Shown here: piece after piece, positions 1-9,273 of the stretch
Position numbering within the stretch: position 1 is the stretch's first letter
How the letters are laid out: the number at the start of each line of letters is the position of its first letter
NCBI RefSeq assembly: GCF_014636865.1
Contig: NZ_BMER01000003.1
Span: 62,215 to 126,214 of the forward strand
Direction of reading: 5' to 3'
DNA: 64,000 nt
From: Parapedobacter pyrenivorans
Lineage (GTDB): Bacteria; Bacteroidota; Bacteroidia; Sphingobacteriales; Sphingobacteriaceae
Position numbers and translations under genes: made by a program
Notes under the pieces: generated by a model
What the model was told of the DNA's origin: nothing
Database searches by the model: none
The model's input: only the letters and a program-made list of their open reading frames with translations

Positions 1-2
1 AA

Positions 3-758
3 TCCAAAATAAAATCGGCACTTAAGGAAGAGAAAAGGCGGGTCGCCGAAGATGGCAAGGAAATCCTGGAACGAAAGCTCAAATCGATAAAAATCACGTA
101 CAACACCGAAAACATTAATAAGCTGACGGCCCACTTCAAATTCCCGTCATCGCAGGATCTGTTTTACAATGTGGCCAAGGGAGAGATTGACATCAAAAAT
201 CTCAAGGAATTCGCGGCCAATGAAAAAAACGCCGGGCAACAAAATGGGCAGCAATTCAATTCACATATTAGCGGACTGGTTGAAAAAATCAATAAAAAGG
301 ATTACGAAACACTCTTGATCGGTGATGACCTGCAGAAAATCGACTACACGTTATCCCCATGTTGCAATCCCATTCCGGGTGACGACGTTTTTGGTTTCAT
401 TACGGTGAATGATGGCATCAAAATACACCGAACCAATTGCCCCAATGCGGCCAAATTGATGGCAAACTACGGTTACCGCATTGTAAAGGCGAAGTGGACC
501 TCCCAAAAGGAGCTGGCTTTCCTTACCGGGTTGCATATCGTGGGCATCGATGACGTGGGGCTTGTAAACAAAATCACCAAAGTCATTTCGGACGATTTCA
601 AAGTAAATATCCGTTCCATCATGATTTCCAGTAATGATGGTATTTTTGAAGGATCTATTATGATTTTTGTAAATGATACCGCCCATTTGGAAACGCTCAT
701 TAGGCACCTAAAGCAAATCAAAGGAATTACGGGAATCACCCGTTTTGATTCCGCTTAA
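3..758 (+). CDS. RelA/SpoT-family (p)ppGpp synthetase/hydrolase, C-terminal part (partial)
   Basis: This is the C-terminal part of a long-type RelA/SpoT protein, the cytoplasmic enzyme that makes and degrades the stringent-response alarmone (p)ppGpp. The frame is open from base 3 without a start, so the HD hydrolase, synthetase and most of the TGS domains lie outside the window. What is visible is the end of the helical region, a conserved-cysteine (zinc-finger-like) segment with Pro-Cys-Cys-Asn-Pro near 355-370 and His-Arg-Thr-Asn-Cys near 426-440, and an ACT domain from about 504 to the end. These C-terminal domains normally contact the ribosome and tRNA and restrain the enzyme. It ends 65 bases before fur, which has its own promoter. 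Confidence 0.93.
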   Translation, partial: SKIKSALKEEKRRVAEDGKEILERKLKSIKITYNTENINKLTAHFKFPSSQDLFYNVAKGEIDIKNLKEFAANEKNAGQQNGQQFNSHISGLVEKINKKDYETLLIGDDLQKIDYTLSPCCNPIPGDDVFGFITVNDGIKIHRTNCPNAAKLMANYGYRIVKAKWTSQKELAFLTGLHIVGIDDVGLVNKITKVISDDFKVNIRSIMISSNDGIFEGSIMIFVNDTAHLETLIRHLKQIKGITGITRFDSA

Positions 759-776
759 TTGACGGGGTTTACCAAC

Positions 777-807
777 TTGGATATCCAACCAATTATATGT
801 AAATTTG
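777..807 (+). promoter_or_regulatory. Bacteroidota-type promoter of fur
   Basis: TTG at 777-779, a 20-base spacer, then TAAATTTG at 800-807, a full match to the TAnnTTTG -7 element of the phylum. It lies 16 bases before the fur ATG, so fur can be transcribed separately from rel with a very short leader. Confidence 0.7.
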
Positions 808-823
808 TACGTTTAACTTTCGG

Positions 824-1333
824 ATGATGACTCAAACGGAGAATTACCAAACGGTAAAAAAGATTTTCGAAGCGTACCTGGAAAATAAAAGTCTGCGCAA
901 GACACCAGAACGTTATGCGATTCTGGAAGAAATCTATTCCAGAAACGACCATTTTGATGTGGAGTCGTTATATATCCACATGAAAAACAAAAAATACAGG
1001 GTGAGCCGGGCTACGGTGTACAATACCCTGGAATTGCTTGTTTCTTGTGATTTGGTAACCAAACACCAATTTGGCAAGAACATGGCACAATTTGAGAAAT
1101 CATACGGGTACAAGCAGCATGACCACATTATCTGCATCGAATGCGGTAAGGTCGTCGAGTTTTGCGATCCACGGATCCACCAAATCCAAAGCATGGTGGC
1201 TGAGCTCTTGAAGTTCGAAATCAAGCACCATTCACTCAATTTGTATGGTGTGTGTAATGACTGCGCTGCCAAAAAAGATCCTGTACGGGATGTGTCTGCC
1301 CCGACGAAAAGCGAGCTGGTGGAAACCCATTGA
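824..1333 (+). CDS. fur: Fur-family metal-responsive transcriptional regulator
   Basis: A 169-residue Fur/PerR/Zur superfamily repressor. Residues 1-95 form the winged-helix DNA-binding domain with the typical segment [13 protein letters not shown] (60-72). The C-terminal dimerisation part has the metal-site motif His-Asp-His (99-101), a CxxC pair at 104-107 and a second CxxC at 144-147, expected to hold structural zinc. Length and motifs fit Fur better than a distant relative, but the metal sensed (Fe, Zn, or peroxide via PerR-type chemistry) cannot be told from sequence alone. The start is the double ATG at 824, just after a consensus promoter. purA follows 170 bases downstream under a separate promoter; the rel-fur-purA order is, from memory, common in this family of bacteria. 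Confidence 0.92.
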   Translation: MMTQTENYQTVKKIFEAYLENKSLRKTPERYAILEEIYSRNDHFDVESLYIHMKNKKYRVSRATVYNTLELLVSCDLVTKHQFGKNMAQFEKSYGYKQHDHIICIECGKVVEFCDPRIHQIQSMVAELLKFEIKHHSLNLYGVCNDCAAKKDPVRDVSAPTKSELVETH

Positions 1334-1428
1334 GCGCTGGCCTTGCAGTACCGCCCATCCCATATCCCGATAAGGTGAACTTGATCCCGGCTTTTCGATT
1401 TATGAAGCGGAGAATATTAAAATAATGT

Positions 1429-1436
1429 TAGCTTTG
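1429..1436 (+). promoter_or_regulatory. Probable -7 element of purA
   Basis: TAGCTTTG fits TAnnTTTG and lies 66 bases before the purA start. No good TTTG is seen at the -33 position, so confidence is moderate. The 169-base fur-purA spacer contains no gene and no recognisable purine riboswitch. Confidence 0.45.
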
Positions 1437-1502
1437 CGGGCGGATATGCTTACCATTTTCTCTAATAATTAATGTTTGTAATTTTTCAACGCTGATAAAA
1501 CT

Positions 1503-2777
1503 ATGCAAGTTGATGTGCTTCTGGGCCTGCAATGGGGCGACGAGGGGAAAGGCAAAATTGTGGACGTGCTTTGCCCGACTTATGATATGATTGCCCGTTT
1601 CCAGGGCGGACCAAATGCTGGACATACCTTGGAATTTGACAATCAAAAATACGTCTTGAATACCATCCCATCGGGGATTTTTAATGAAGCCACGTTGAAC
1701 CTTATCGGAAACGGGGTGGTCATCGACCCCATCATCCTCAAGCGGGAACTTGATACGTTAAAGAAAAATGGCTTTGACCCGGTTGCCACAGGAAAATTGG
1801 TCATTGCCCGAAAGGCTCACCTCATCCTTCCCACCCATCAGCTGCTCGATGCAGCATCGGAAAGCAAAATGGGCGCCGGCAAGATTGGTTCTACCCTCAA
1901 GGGAATAGGCCCTACTTACATGGACAAAACAGGTAGAAACGGCCTGCGGGTCGGCGATACGACACTACCTGATTTTATGGATCGCTACCAGCGATTGGTT
2001 GAGAAACATAAATCCATCCTATCCCATTATGGAGCGATTCCTGATTTCAGTGAGCGCGAGCAAGCATTTATGGAAGCCGTGGAATTCCTGAAGACCATTC
2101 CCCATGTAGACAGCGAGCATTTGGTAAACCAATACCTCAAAGATGACAAACGCATCCTGGCCGAAGGCGCGCAAGGCACGTTACTGGACATCGATTTTGG
2201 CTCTTATCCTTTCGTTACCTCCTCTAACACGACTACTGCGGGAGCCTGTACGGGTTTAGGCATCGCCCCCTCAAAGATTGGACGGGTCATCGGCATTTTC
2301 AAAGCGTATTGTACGCGTGTAGGCGGTGGTCCCTTCCCTACCGAATTGGAAAATGAAACTGGAGAAAAACTACGCCAATTGGGTCACGAATTCGGTGCTA
2401 CGACCGGGCGCGCACGCCGTACGGGATGGATTGACCTCCCGGCACTCAAATATGCAATCATGCTCAATGGGGTTACCGATCTGGTAATGACCAAGGCTGA
2501 TGTGCTGAGTGGATTCGATACCATACAGGTGTGTACCCACTATATCCAAAACGGGGAGAAGATCGATTACATGCCCTATGACATCATCAGTATCGAGCCC
2601 GAACCCGTATATGAATCGTTAAAGGGGTGGAATGAGGACTTATCCGGCATTACGGAGCCTGAACAGATACCGCAAACATTACAGGATTATATCGATTATT
2701 TAGAACAGCACCTCGGTGTACCCATCACCTACCTTTCGGTAGGACCTGATCGTAAGCAGACGCTGTTATTGAGTTGA
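1503..2777 (+). CDS. purA: Adenylosuccinate synthetase
   Basis: Catalyses IMP + L-aspartate + GTP to adenylosuccinate, the first committed step of AMP synthesis, in the cytoplasm. The 424-residue length is normal for bacteria. The N-terminal GTP/IMP loop GLQWGDEGKGKIVD (about 7-20) with the catalytic Asp and Lys is intact, as are GPNAGHT (about 38-44), the KLVIARKAHL segment, and the arginine-rich TTGRARRTGW loop near residue 300. The ATG at 1503 gives the usual short N-terminus. pabB starts 7 bases after the stop, so the two are probably co-transcribed. Confidence 0.98.
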   Translation: MQVDVLLGLQWGDEGKGKIVDVLCPTYDMIARFQGGPNAGHTLEFDNQKYVLNTIPSGIFNEATLNLIGNGVVIDPIILKRELDTLKKNGFDPVATGKLVIARKAHLILPTHQLLDAASESKMGAGKIGSTLKGIGPTYMDKTGRNGLRVGDTTLPDFMDRYQRLVEKHKSILSHYGAIPDFSEREQAFMEAVEFLKTIPHVDSEHLVNQYLKDDKRILAEGAQGTLLDIDFGSYPFVTSSNTTTAGACTGLGIAPSKIGRVIGIFKAYCTRVGGGPFPTELENETGEKLRQLGHEFGATTGRARRTGWIDLPALKYAIMLNGVTDLVMTKADVLSGFDTIQVCTHYIQNGEKIDYMPYDIISIEPEPVYESLKGWNEDLSGITEPEQIPQTLQDYIDYLEQHLGVPITYLSVGPDRKQTLLLS

Positions 2778-2784
2778 TATTCCC

Positions 2785-4062
2785 ATGGTATCATTAGCGT
2801 GCCATCTTGAGGATGGCGATACGTTTGTCCAAAAAGCACTGCAATGGGCAGCGCAGTTTGATCATGTGTGCTACCTGGACTCCAATGGCTATCGCGATAA
2901 CTATGGCAATATCAATGTGTTCGTTGCTGTGGGGGCTGCTGCATCATTTTTGTCGGACGGCCAAGATACCTTCACCAAATTGCAGCGCTTCCTCGATGCA
3001 CACCCCAACACTTGGGTACCTGGATTTCTGGGATATGATTTAAAAAACGAGCTGGAGGACCTTCGTTCCCAACACCCAAATCCTGCTGAATTTCCTGATG
3101 CTTATTTCTTTGTACCGCAGTATACGCTTCTTATCGGGCAATATAATGTTGAAATCAAGGGAGCTGATCCCCAGACCATCGTTCAGCAAATCGAAACAAC
3201 TGAAATAACTGATGAGCCTCTGGGATTTGATGGGCGACTGAAATACCGGATGAATAGATCCACCTATTTTTCGGCCTTTGCAAACTTGCAGCGCCATATC
3301 CGTAAGGGAGATATTTATGAAGTGAATCTTTGCCAGGAATTCTTTGCGGAAAAGGCAACCCTCAATCCGTTGGGTGCTTATCGGCGACTCAATGAAGTAT
3401 CTCCAACTCCGTTTTCGTGCTTTTTCAAATTTGGTGAGAAATACATTTTGTCCGCCTCACCCGAGCGCTTTCTATCTAAAAATGGAACAACCCTGCTTTC
3501 GCAACCGATAAAGGGAACGGCGCCCCGAGGTAAAAATGCCGCCGAGGATGAACAAATAAAGGCGACCCTTGCTACGAATCCAAAGGAAATCAGTGAAAAT
3601 ATCATGATCGTAGACTTGGTCAGGAACGACCTTACGCGTAGCGCCCAGCCAGGTACCGTGAAGGCCTCCGAGCTGCTTCAGATACATAGTTTCAAGCAAG
3701 TACACCAACTAATTTCAACCATCACCTGCCAGATAGGTGAAGGGATAAGCACTACGGAAACCATCCAAAACACCTTCCCGCCCGGTTCGATGACGGGAGC
3801 GCCGAAAATCAGTGCAATGAGATTGATTGACCAATATGAAAACAGTCGCCGGGGAGTCTATTCGGGTGCACTGGGTTACTTCAGCCCGCAGGGCAACTAT
3901 GATTTCAGCGTGGTCATCCGGACGATGCTATACAACGCCGAAAATGGCTACCTCTCTTTCCATACAGGGGGTGCCATTACCGACAATGCCGATCCAGAAA
4001 AAGAATACAATGAGTGTTTGTTAAAAGGGAAAGCGCTGTTTGAAGTACTGAAAAGCCAGTAA
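2785..4062 (+). CDS. pabB: Aminodeoxychorismate synthase component I
   Basis: A chorismate-utilising enzyme of the TrpE/PabB/MenF superfamily, 425 residues. It converts chorismate plus ammonia to 4-amino-4-deoxychorismate on the way to p-aminobenzoate and folate. The motif Pro-Ile-Lys-Gly-Thr near residue 240 carries the lysine that in PabB forms a covalent intermediate; anthranilate synthases have alanine there, so PabB is preferred to TrpE. Further family motifs are IVDLVRNDL, FPPGSMTGAPK and YSGALGYF. No glutaminase (pabA) or lyase (pabC) is adjacent, so its partner must be encoded elsewhere, perhaps shared with tryptophan synthesis. The gene follows purA by 7 bases and converges on the M16 genes. 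Confidence 0.9.
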   Translation: MVSLACHLEDGDTFVQKALQWAAQFDHVCYLDSNGYRDNYGNINVFVAVGAAASFLSDGQDTFTKLQRFLDAHPNTWVPGFLGYDLKNELEDLRSQHPNPAEFPDAYFFVPQYTLLIGQYNVEIKGADPQTIVQQIETTEITDEPLGFDGRLKYRMNRSTYFSAFANLQRHIRKGDIYEVNLCQEFFAEKATLNPLGAYRRLNEVSPTPFSCFFKFGEKYILSASPERFLSKNGTTLLSQPIKGTAPRGKNAAEDEQIKATLATNPKEISENIMIVDLVRNDLTRSAQPGTVKASELLQIHSFKQVHQLISTITCQIGEGISTTETIQNTFPPGSMTGAPKISAMRLIDQYENSRRGVYSGALGYFSPQGNYDFSVVIRTMLYNAENGYLSFHTGGAITDNADPEKEYNECLLKGKALFEVLKSQ

Positions 4063-4076
4063 CCAATACGTGGTTA

Positions 4077-5360
4077 TTACAGTCGGCCTACAACAACCTT
4101 TACCATCCGATCATAATCCAGGTATGTATTTGCCAGCCTAAGGATCTCATCCGGTGTGATCGTATTCACAACATTCGTATAGTAGTCGTAGTAATCCAGG
4201 CCAAGATTCGAAAAGTAAGCGTTTTTAAATTTATCGGCATGTGAGAACACATTTTCGAGGCTTCCCAATGTCGACCCCATCAGGTAATTGCGTACCAACA
4301 TCAATTCGGATTCGGCGACCGGTTCCTTACGCAACTTGTTTATCTCTTTCTCGATTTCCGCAAGTGTAGCTGCCGTCACGTCAACGCCGACTTCCGAGGC
4401 GATGGTCAAGAAAGCGCCATGTTTGAGCGATGCCAGCCCCGACCCGATGTTATAGGTATAGCCTTTGTCTTCCCTGATATTGGCCATCAACCGGGAGCCG
4501 AAATAACCGCCCAACAACGTGTTGAGTACTTGCAAGCCCGGAAAATCCGGATGGGATCGCTGGATGCTTTGGCAGCCCAACCTGATAGCGGATTGCAGCG
4601 CATCCGCGCGTTCATCCACGATCAACGATCCGTCGGGGATGATGAGGGGCGATGGCGGAATATCCAACGGCGTAGCTGCTCCGCTGGCCTGCCATTCAAC
4701 GCCAAAAAGTGACTCCAACCTGAGGAGTACCTCGTCTGTTACCTTGCCAGCAATGATCAAGGTGCCATTTGACGGCTGGTATTGTTGACGAAATAACGTC
4801 AAAAGCGCATCACGCGTAATCCGGTCGTAGTCTGACACATCGGGCACATAACCGTACCGCATCGATCCAAATACCGTTTTATTAAACAGCCTACGGGCAA
4901 CAAAACTATTTTTCTTAAGCGATACTTGCAGCTTTTGCTTGTTGTTGCGGATATAGGTGGTCAGCTCTTTTTCAGGAAAAATGGAATCGGTGAGCACATC
5001 TTTCACCAAAGGCAGTAAACGATCCAAGTGCTTGTTGAGGGAAAACAACGTCAATGAGGATTGGTCGTAACCAACCGTCGGGATAAGGAACGCGCCATGG
5101 AAATCCACCAGTTCGGCCAGTTGTGCACTGGTATGGGTGGACGTTCCTTCGAGCAATAATTCACAGGCACACGTATTCAACAAGGCATGATGTTCATCGG
5201 CCAAAACATTCCCGAAGGCCCATTCAATCCGCACCAACTCCTGCTCTCCGGCATCGAACATAAAAACTTGCAGCCCATTCGGGAACGTGATATGCTTGGG
5301 TTCGATCAAATCAAAATCCCTGATTGGGTAGTAAACGGGAGGTGATGTTCTATCTAGCAT
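4077..5360 (-). CDS. M16-family peptidase, non-catalytic (substrate-binding) subunit
   Basis: A 427-residue M16 (pitrilysin/insulinase) family protein without the HxxEH zinc motif: the matching N-terminal position reads CACELLLEG. It keeps the C-terminal-half signature Arg-x-Asp-Lys-Gly-Tyr-x-Tyr (near residue 300) that binds substrate in this family. It overlaps by 11 bases the upstream gene, which has the opposite pattern. By analogy with known two-subunit M16 enzymes the two should form a heterodimer in which one chain supplies zinc and the other the Arg/Tyr pair. No signal peptide is apparent, so it probably acts in the cytoplasm. Last gene of the gpsA-ggt-hemF-M16 run. Confidence 0.9.
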   Translation of the reverse strand: MLDRTSPPVYYPIRDFDLIEPKHITFPNGLQVFMFDAGEQELVRIEWAFGNVLADEHHALLNTCACELLLEGTSTHTSAQLAELVDFHGAFLIPTVGYDQSSLTLFSLNKHLDRLLPLVKDVLTDSIFPEKELTTYIRNNKQKLQVSLKKNSFVARRLFNKTVFGSMRYGYVPDVSDYDRITRDALLTLFRQQYQPSNGTLIIAGKVTDEVLLRLESLFGVEWQASGAATPLDIPPSPLIIPDGSLIVDERADALQSAIRLGCQSIQRSHPDFPGLQVLNTLLGGYFGSRLMANIREDKGYTYNIGSGLASLKHGAFLTIASEVGVDVTAATLAEIEKEINKLRKEPVAESELMLVRNYLMGSTLGSLENVFSHADKFKNAYFSNLGLDYYDYYTNVVNTITPDEILRLANTYLDYDRMVKVVVGRL

Positions 5361-6597
5361 CTTCTTGGCTTATGTAAATAAGAGTTGACGAATTTTCTTT
5401 CCTAAACAGGTGTTGCGCTTGCCGTTGAATATCCGTAGCGGAGACGGCTAGATAACGATCTACCTCGCGATTAAATTCGGCTGCATCGCCAAGTAGTTCA
5501 AAATACGCGAGATTCATCGCTTTTTCCAGGATGGCCATTTCGGCAAAAACCAGTGTCGATTCTACCTTGTTTTTCACCTTTTCCAGTTCGTAGGGTTCAA
5601 TCGGGATGCTGCTGAGCCGCTCCAATTCAGACCAGATCGCGTCCTCGGCTTCCTCCGTACTTACGTTGGGCAGCAGCTTGCCCTCCACCACGAACAGATT
5701 CGGATCCAAACTCCCCGTTTGATACGCATTGATCTCGCTAAATAGTTCACGCTCCTTCACCAGCCGGCGATACAGCCTAGAAGATGCGCCGGGTGCCAAC
5801 ACATCGGCAATCAAATCCGTAGCATGGTAATTTTCATCGAGGCGTGCAGGACCATGGAAAGCAACGTAAATCGCGTTCTGCGGCACGCCGGCACGTACCA
5901 CTTCCCGGCGGGCCTCCCGCTGTTCGGGCTCCGCCGGTAGTTGCCGGAGGTATTTCCCCGTGGCGGGAATCGGGCCAAACCATTTTTCAGCAAGCTGCTT
6001 TACCGTATCGGTATCGACATTTCCCGCTACAACCAAGCAGGCATTGGCGGGCGTATAATGTTTTGCAAAAAAGGCTTTGACATCATCCATCCTCGCTTGC
6101 TCAATATGCGCAAGCTCTTTGCCGATCGTTGCCCACCGATACGGGTGCATCTGGTAAGCCAACGGTCGCAATCGTAGCCACACATCGCCATAGGGCTGAT
6201 TGAGATACCGTTGCTTAAATTCTTCGCAAACCACATTGCGTTGTACTTCGAGACTCTTCTCGTTGAATGCCAGTCCGAGCATACGATCGCTTTCCAACCA
6301 AAATGCGGTTTCGAGGTTTGCTGCCGGCAACGTGATGTAATAATTGGTGATATCGTTGCTGGTGAATGCATTATTCTGCGCACCCGCGGCCTGCGATGGG
6401 CCATCATAGTGGGGAATATGAACAGAGCCACCGAACATCAGGTGTTCAAACAAATGCGCGAATCCCGTTTGCCCCGGATCTTCGTCTCGCGCGCCGACGT
6501 CATACAATATGTTGACAACGGCCATGGGTGTAGCCTCATCTTGATGTACCAGTACGCGGAGGCCATTGGCCAATATAAATCGATCGAATGTGACCAT
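5350..6597 (-). CDS. M16-family zinc peptidase, catalytic subunit
   Basis: A 415-residue M16 metallopeptidase. The inverted zinc motif His-Leu-Phe-Glu-His is at 48-52 in the context FAHLFEHLMFGG, and the third ligand glutamate is expected in the VVCEEF segment about 75 residues later. The first half is well conserved, while the C-terminal region has a degenerate version of the substrate-binding motif (LVKERELFSEIN), which the downstream partner supplies in canonical form. There is no clear signal peptide, so peptide turnover in the cytoplasm is the likely role. The 11-base overlap with the partner suggests translational coupling and equal amounts. It follows hemF by 35 bases. Confidence 0.92.
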   Translation of the reverse strand: MVTFDRFILANGLRVLVHQDEATPMAVVNILYDVGARDEDPGQTGFAHLFEHLMFGGSVHIPHYDGPSQAAGAQNNAFTSNDITNYYITLPAANLETAFWLESDRMLGLAFNEKSLEVQRNVVCEEFKQRYLNQPYGDVWLRLRPLAYQMHPYRWATIGKELAHIEQARMDDVKAFFAKHYTPANACLVVAGNVDTDTVKQLAEKWFGPIPATGKYLRQLPAEPEQREARREVVRAGVPQNAIYVAFHGPARLDENYHATDLIADVLAPGASSRLYRRLVKERELFSEINAYQTGSLDPNLFVVEGKLLPNVSTEEAEDAIWSELERLSSIPIEPYELEKVKNKVESTLVFAEMAILEKAMNLAYFELLGDAAEFNREVDRYLAVSATDIQRQAQHLFRKENSSTLIYISQEDAR

Positions 6598-6632
6598 CCT
6601 TTAATGTGAGTTGGTATCCATATAAAACGTTG

Positions 6633-7535
6633 TTATTGAGCTAGCCAATCTACCCCCCCTTTGAGCATTGACAAGGTAAACGCTTCGTCGCTATCCGGCT
6701 CCGGCTTGAAATCATACATCCATTGGGCGTGTGGGGGCAAGCTCATTAAAATGGATTCGATACGGCCATTGGTTTCCAATCCGAATTTTGTTCCGGCATC
6801 ATACACCAAGTTGAATTCCACGTACCGTCCGCGCCGAAGATATTGCCACTGTTTCTGCTGCTCGGTATACGTCCGGTGCCGGTTTCTATTGACCAGTTCG
6901 GCATAGGTGGGCACGAATGCATCGCCCACAGCACATGAAAAATCAAAAAGATCCTCCCAGGATACCAATGTCTTTTCGGGAGTGAGCCTATCGTAGAAGA
7001 TACCACCGATGCCGCGTGTCTCCGCCCGATGCTTGATGTAAAAATAGCGGTCGGCAAATGCCTTGAACTCCGCATAGAATGAAGAGCTGTACCGATCACA
7101 AATATTTTTGAGTTGCCGATGAAAATAAGACGCATCATCCAGCTGAATATAATGAGGGGTCAGATCGATGCCGCCACCAAACCACCTCACCTTTTCATTT
7201 AATTCAAAATACCGGATATTCATGTGAATAATCGGAACAAATGGGTTATTGGGATGGATTACAATGGAAACACCTGTCGCAAAAAAATCTTCGTCATCTA
7301 CCTGAAATGCATTTTTAATCTGTTCGGGCAACACACCATGTACCGCTGAAAAATTTACACCGCCCCTTTCGATAAACGAACCATTTTGGATAATGCGGGT
7401 TCGCCCACCACCACCGCCCTCGCGCTGCCATAGCTCCTCGACGAAAGTTGACCCTCCATCTAGTGCCTCCAGCCCGCGGCATATCTCGTCTTGGAGGATT
7501 TTATATCGTTCAGCTATCTGTTGTTTATCCATCAT
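6633..7535 (-). CDS. hemF: Oxygen-dependent coproporphyrinogen III oxidase
   Basis: HemF oxidatively decarboxylates coproporphyrinogen III to protoporphyrinogen IX using O2, in the cytoplasm, for haem synthesis. With the start at the ATG-ATG pair (7535/7532) the protein is 300 residues, the usual size. A longer frame upstream would overlap the end of ggt and has no family similarity. Recognisable segments are REGGGGGRTRIIQNG near the N-terminus, the HPNNPFVPIIHMN strand, WWFGGG-like RWFGGGIDLTPHY and the RRGRYVEFNLVYDAGTKFGL region. It lies 16 bases after ggt in the same run. Presence of HemF implies the organism makes haem aerobically. Confidence 0.95.
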   Translation of the reverse strand: MMDKQQIAERYKILQDEICRGLEALDGGSTFVEELWQREGGGGGRTRIIQNGSFIERGGVNFSAVHGVLPEQIKNAFQVDDEDFFATGVSIVIHPNNPFVPIIHMNIRYFELNEKVRWFGGGIDLTPHYIQLDDASYFHRQLKNICDRYSSSFYAEFKAFADRYFYIKHRAETRGIGGIFYDRLTPEKTLVSWEDLFDFSCAVGDAFVPTYAELVNRNRHRTYTEQQKQWQYLRRGRYVEFNLVYDAGTKFGLETNGRIESILMSLPPHAQWMYDFKPEPDSDEAFTLSMLKGGVDWLAQ

Positions 7536-7551
7536 TACATATTTTCGGAGT

Positions 7552-9270
7552 CTAATAACCCAGGGCCACATCATCCCCGCGGGGATCAGCTCCTCCTTGC
7601 AAGCTACCATCAGCCAGTACCCGTATCGCGTCAACCCTGCCAATGGCGTTCCGATTGATCAATTTGTAGCCGGTTTTAGTTAGCGAATGACGAACAGACT
7701 GGCTAATGGCATCCTTTTCGACAGCTACCTCGTCTGGCAACCACTGGTGATGAAATCTTGGTGCCGAAACCGCCTCTTGCATATCCATCTCAAAATCCAC
7801 CACATTAAGGATGGTTTGGAATACCGAGGTCATAATGGTAGATCCGCCAGGCGTTCCCACTACCATAAACAATCCGCCGTCCTTTTCTAATATCGTCGGA
7901 GTCATCGAACTTAACATGCGCTTGCCAGGCTCGATGGCGTTTGCAGTACCGCCTATCAGACCATACATATTCGGAGCGCCGGGTTTGACCGAAAAATCAT
8001 CCATCTCGTTATTCAGTAGAAAGCCAGCACCCGCCACCACGACCTGCGAACCGTAAGAACCATTAATGGTTGTCGTGATGGCCACCGCATTTCCCTCTTC
8101 ATCGACAATGGAGAAATGCGTGGTTTCCTCGTGCTCGATTTTGGAAAGCTCACCTGCATAGATGTCACTACTGAAGGAAGCATGACTGAAATTCATATTA
8201 CGCATCCGATCCGCGTTGTATGCGGAATCAATGAGCATCGCTTGGGGCACCTCGTAGTAATCGGGATCGCCGAGGTGTGTAGCCCGATCGGCATATACCC
8301 GGCGTTCGGCCTCAATCATCACGCGCATAGTTGAATCCTGTTGGAAGCCCCAATCGGACAACGGATAAGCCTCTACCGATTTGAGCATCGATATCAATGC
8401 GATCCCACCGCTCGATGGCGGTGGCATGGATACAACCCGATGTCCGCGATAGCTCGCAACGACGGGCTCCCGCCACTTGGCCTCATAGTTTTTCAAATCG
8501 TCATACGTGATGATGCCATTGCCGCTGGCCATCTCTTCAACAATCCGATCGGCGATTTCACCGGCATAAAAACCCGCTCTGCCCTTTTCACTAATCAATA
8601 CCAAAGTATGGGCAAGTTCCAGCTGCACCAGGGTGTCTCCGGCTGCCCATTCGTCCGCCTTCACGAAGGCTGTCCCCTTGGGGTTATATTTTTCAAAACT
8701 TTCCTTTCTGCCGTTGAGTTCCTGCGCCTGCATGGCAGTGATGGCAAACCCATTGCGCGCCAAATGGATAGCGGGTTGTAACAGTATGGACCAATCCAGT
8801 TTCCCGTAACGCTGGTGTGCTTTCACCATGCCGTCAACGGCACCAGGTACCCCCGAGGCCAGCTGTCCACGCAAACTAAGGTCGACAATCGGATTGCCAT
8901 GCTCGTCCAAGTACATATCCCTCGTGGCCGCCGCGGGAGCGGCCTCCCGGAAGTCCAGGGAAGCGAAACCAGCGTCGGCATCGCGATAAACCATAAAGCC
9001 GCCGCCACCGATGTTGCCCGCATTGGGGTACACCACCGCTAGCGCAAATTGAACCGCCACGGCCGCATCCACCGCATTACCGCCATCTTTGAGTATCTGC
9101 AAACCCACGGCCGATGCCTCGGGGTGCGCAGTAACCACCATGCCACGATGATACGTTGACGAGCGTTTGTTCTCCCGAAACGCGCCGCATGAAGTGATGG
9201 CAATCGTCAAAAAGACGGCCAGCAACTGGTATAGCCGGACGCTTCTACCGATAGGTAAATACCTCTTCAT
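7552..9270 (-). CDS. ggt: Gamma-glutamyltransferase, lipoprotein
   Basis: A 572-residue Ntn-hydrolase that cleaves gamma-glutamyl bonds of glutathione and related compounds or transfers the gamma-glutamyl group. The precursor self-cleaves before the nucleophilic threonine, seen here in Glu-Thr-Thr-His-Phe-Ser near residue 384. The substrate loop (GSYGSQVVV...GFLLNNEMDDF) and the C-terminal GTPGGSTI oxyanion segment are present. The N-terminus has a signal peptide with lipobox ITSC (Cys about residue 28), so it should be a periplasm- or surface-facing lipoprotein that recovers amino acids from peptides. It begins 3 bases after gpsA in the same run. Confidence 0.95.
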   Translation of the reverse strand: MKRYLPIGRSVRLYQLLAVFLTIAITSCGAFRENKRSSTYHRGMVVTAHPEASAVGLQILKDGGNAVDAAVAVQFALAVVYPNAGNIGGGGFMVYRDADAGFASLDFREAAPAAATRDMYLDEHGNPIVDLSLRGQLASGVPGAVDGMVKAHQRYGKLDWSILLQPAIHLARNGFAITAMQAQELNGRKESFEKYNPKGTAFVKADEWAAGDTLVQLELAHTLVLISEKGRAGFYAGEIADRIVEEMASGNGIITYDDLKNYEAKWREPVVASYRGHRVVSMPPPSSGGIALISMLKSVEAYPLSDWGFQQDSTMRVMIEAERRVYADRATHLGDPDYYEVPQAMLIDSAYNADRMRNMNFSHASFSSDIYAGELSKIEHEETTHFSIVDEEGNAVAITTTINGSYGSQVVVAGAGFLLNNEMDDFSVKPGAPNMYGLIGGTANAIEPGKRMLSSMTPTILEKDGGLFMVVGTPGGSTIMTSVFQTILNVVDFEMDMQEAVSAPRFHHQWLPDEVAVEKDAISQSVRHSLTKTGYKLINRNAIGRVDAIRVLADGSLQGGADPRGDDVALGY

Positions 9271-9273
9271 TCA

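Noticed and set aside
1334-1502. Purine riboswitch before purA.
   Set aside because: No three-way-junction pattern; only a -7 element is visible.
4058-4080. Small TAACCA/TGGTTA hairpin between pabB and the M16 gene as a terminator.
   Set aside because: Six-pair stem overlapping both stop codons and without a T run; too weak.
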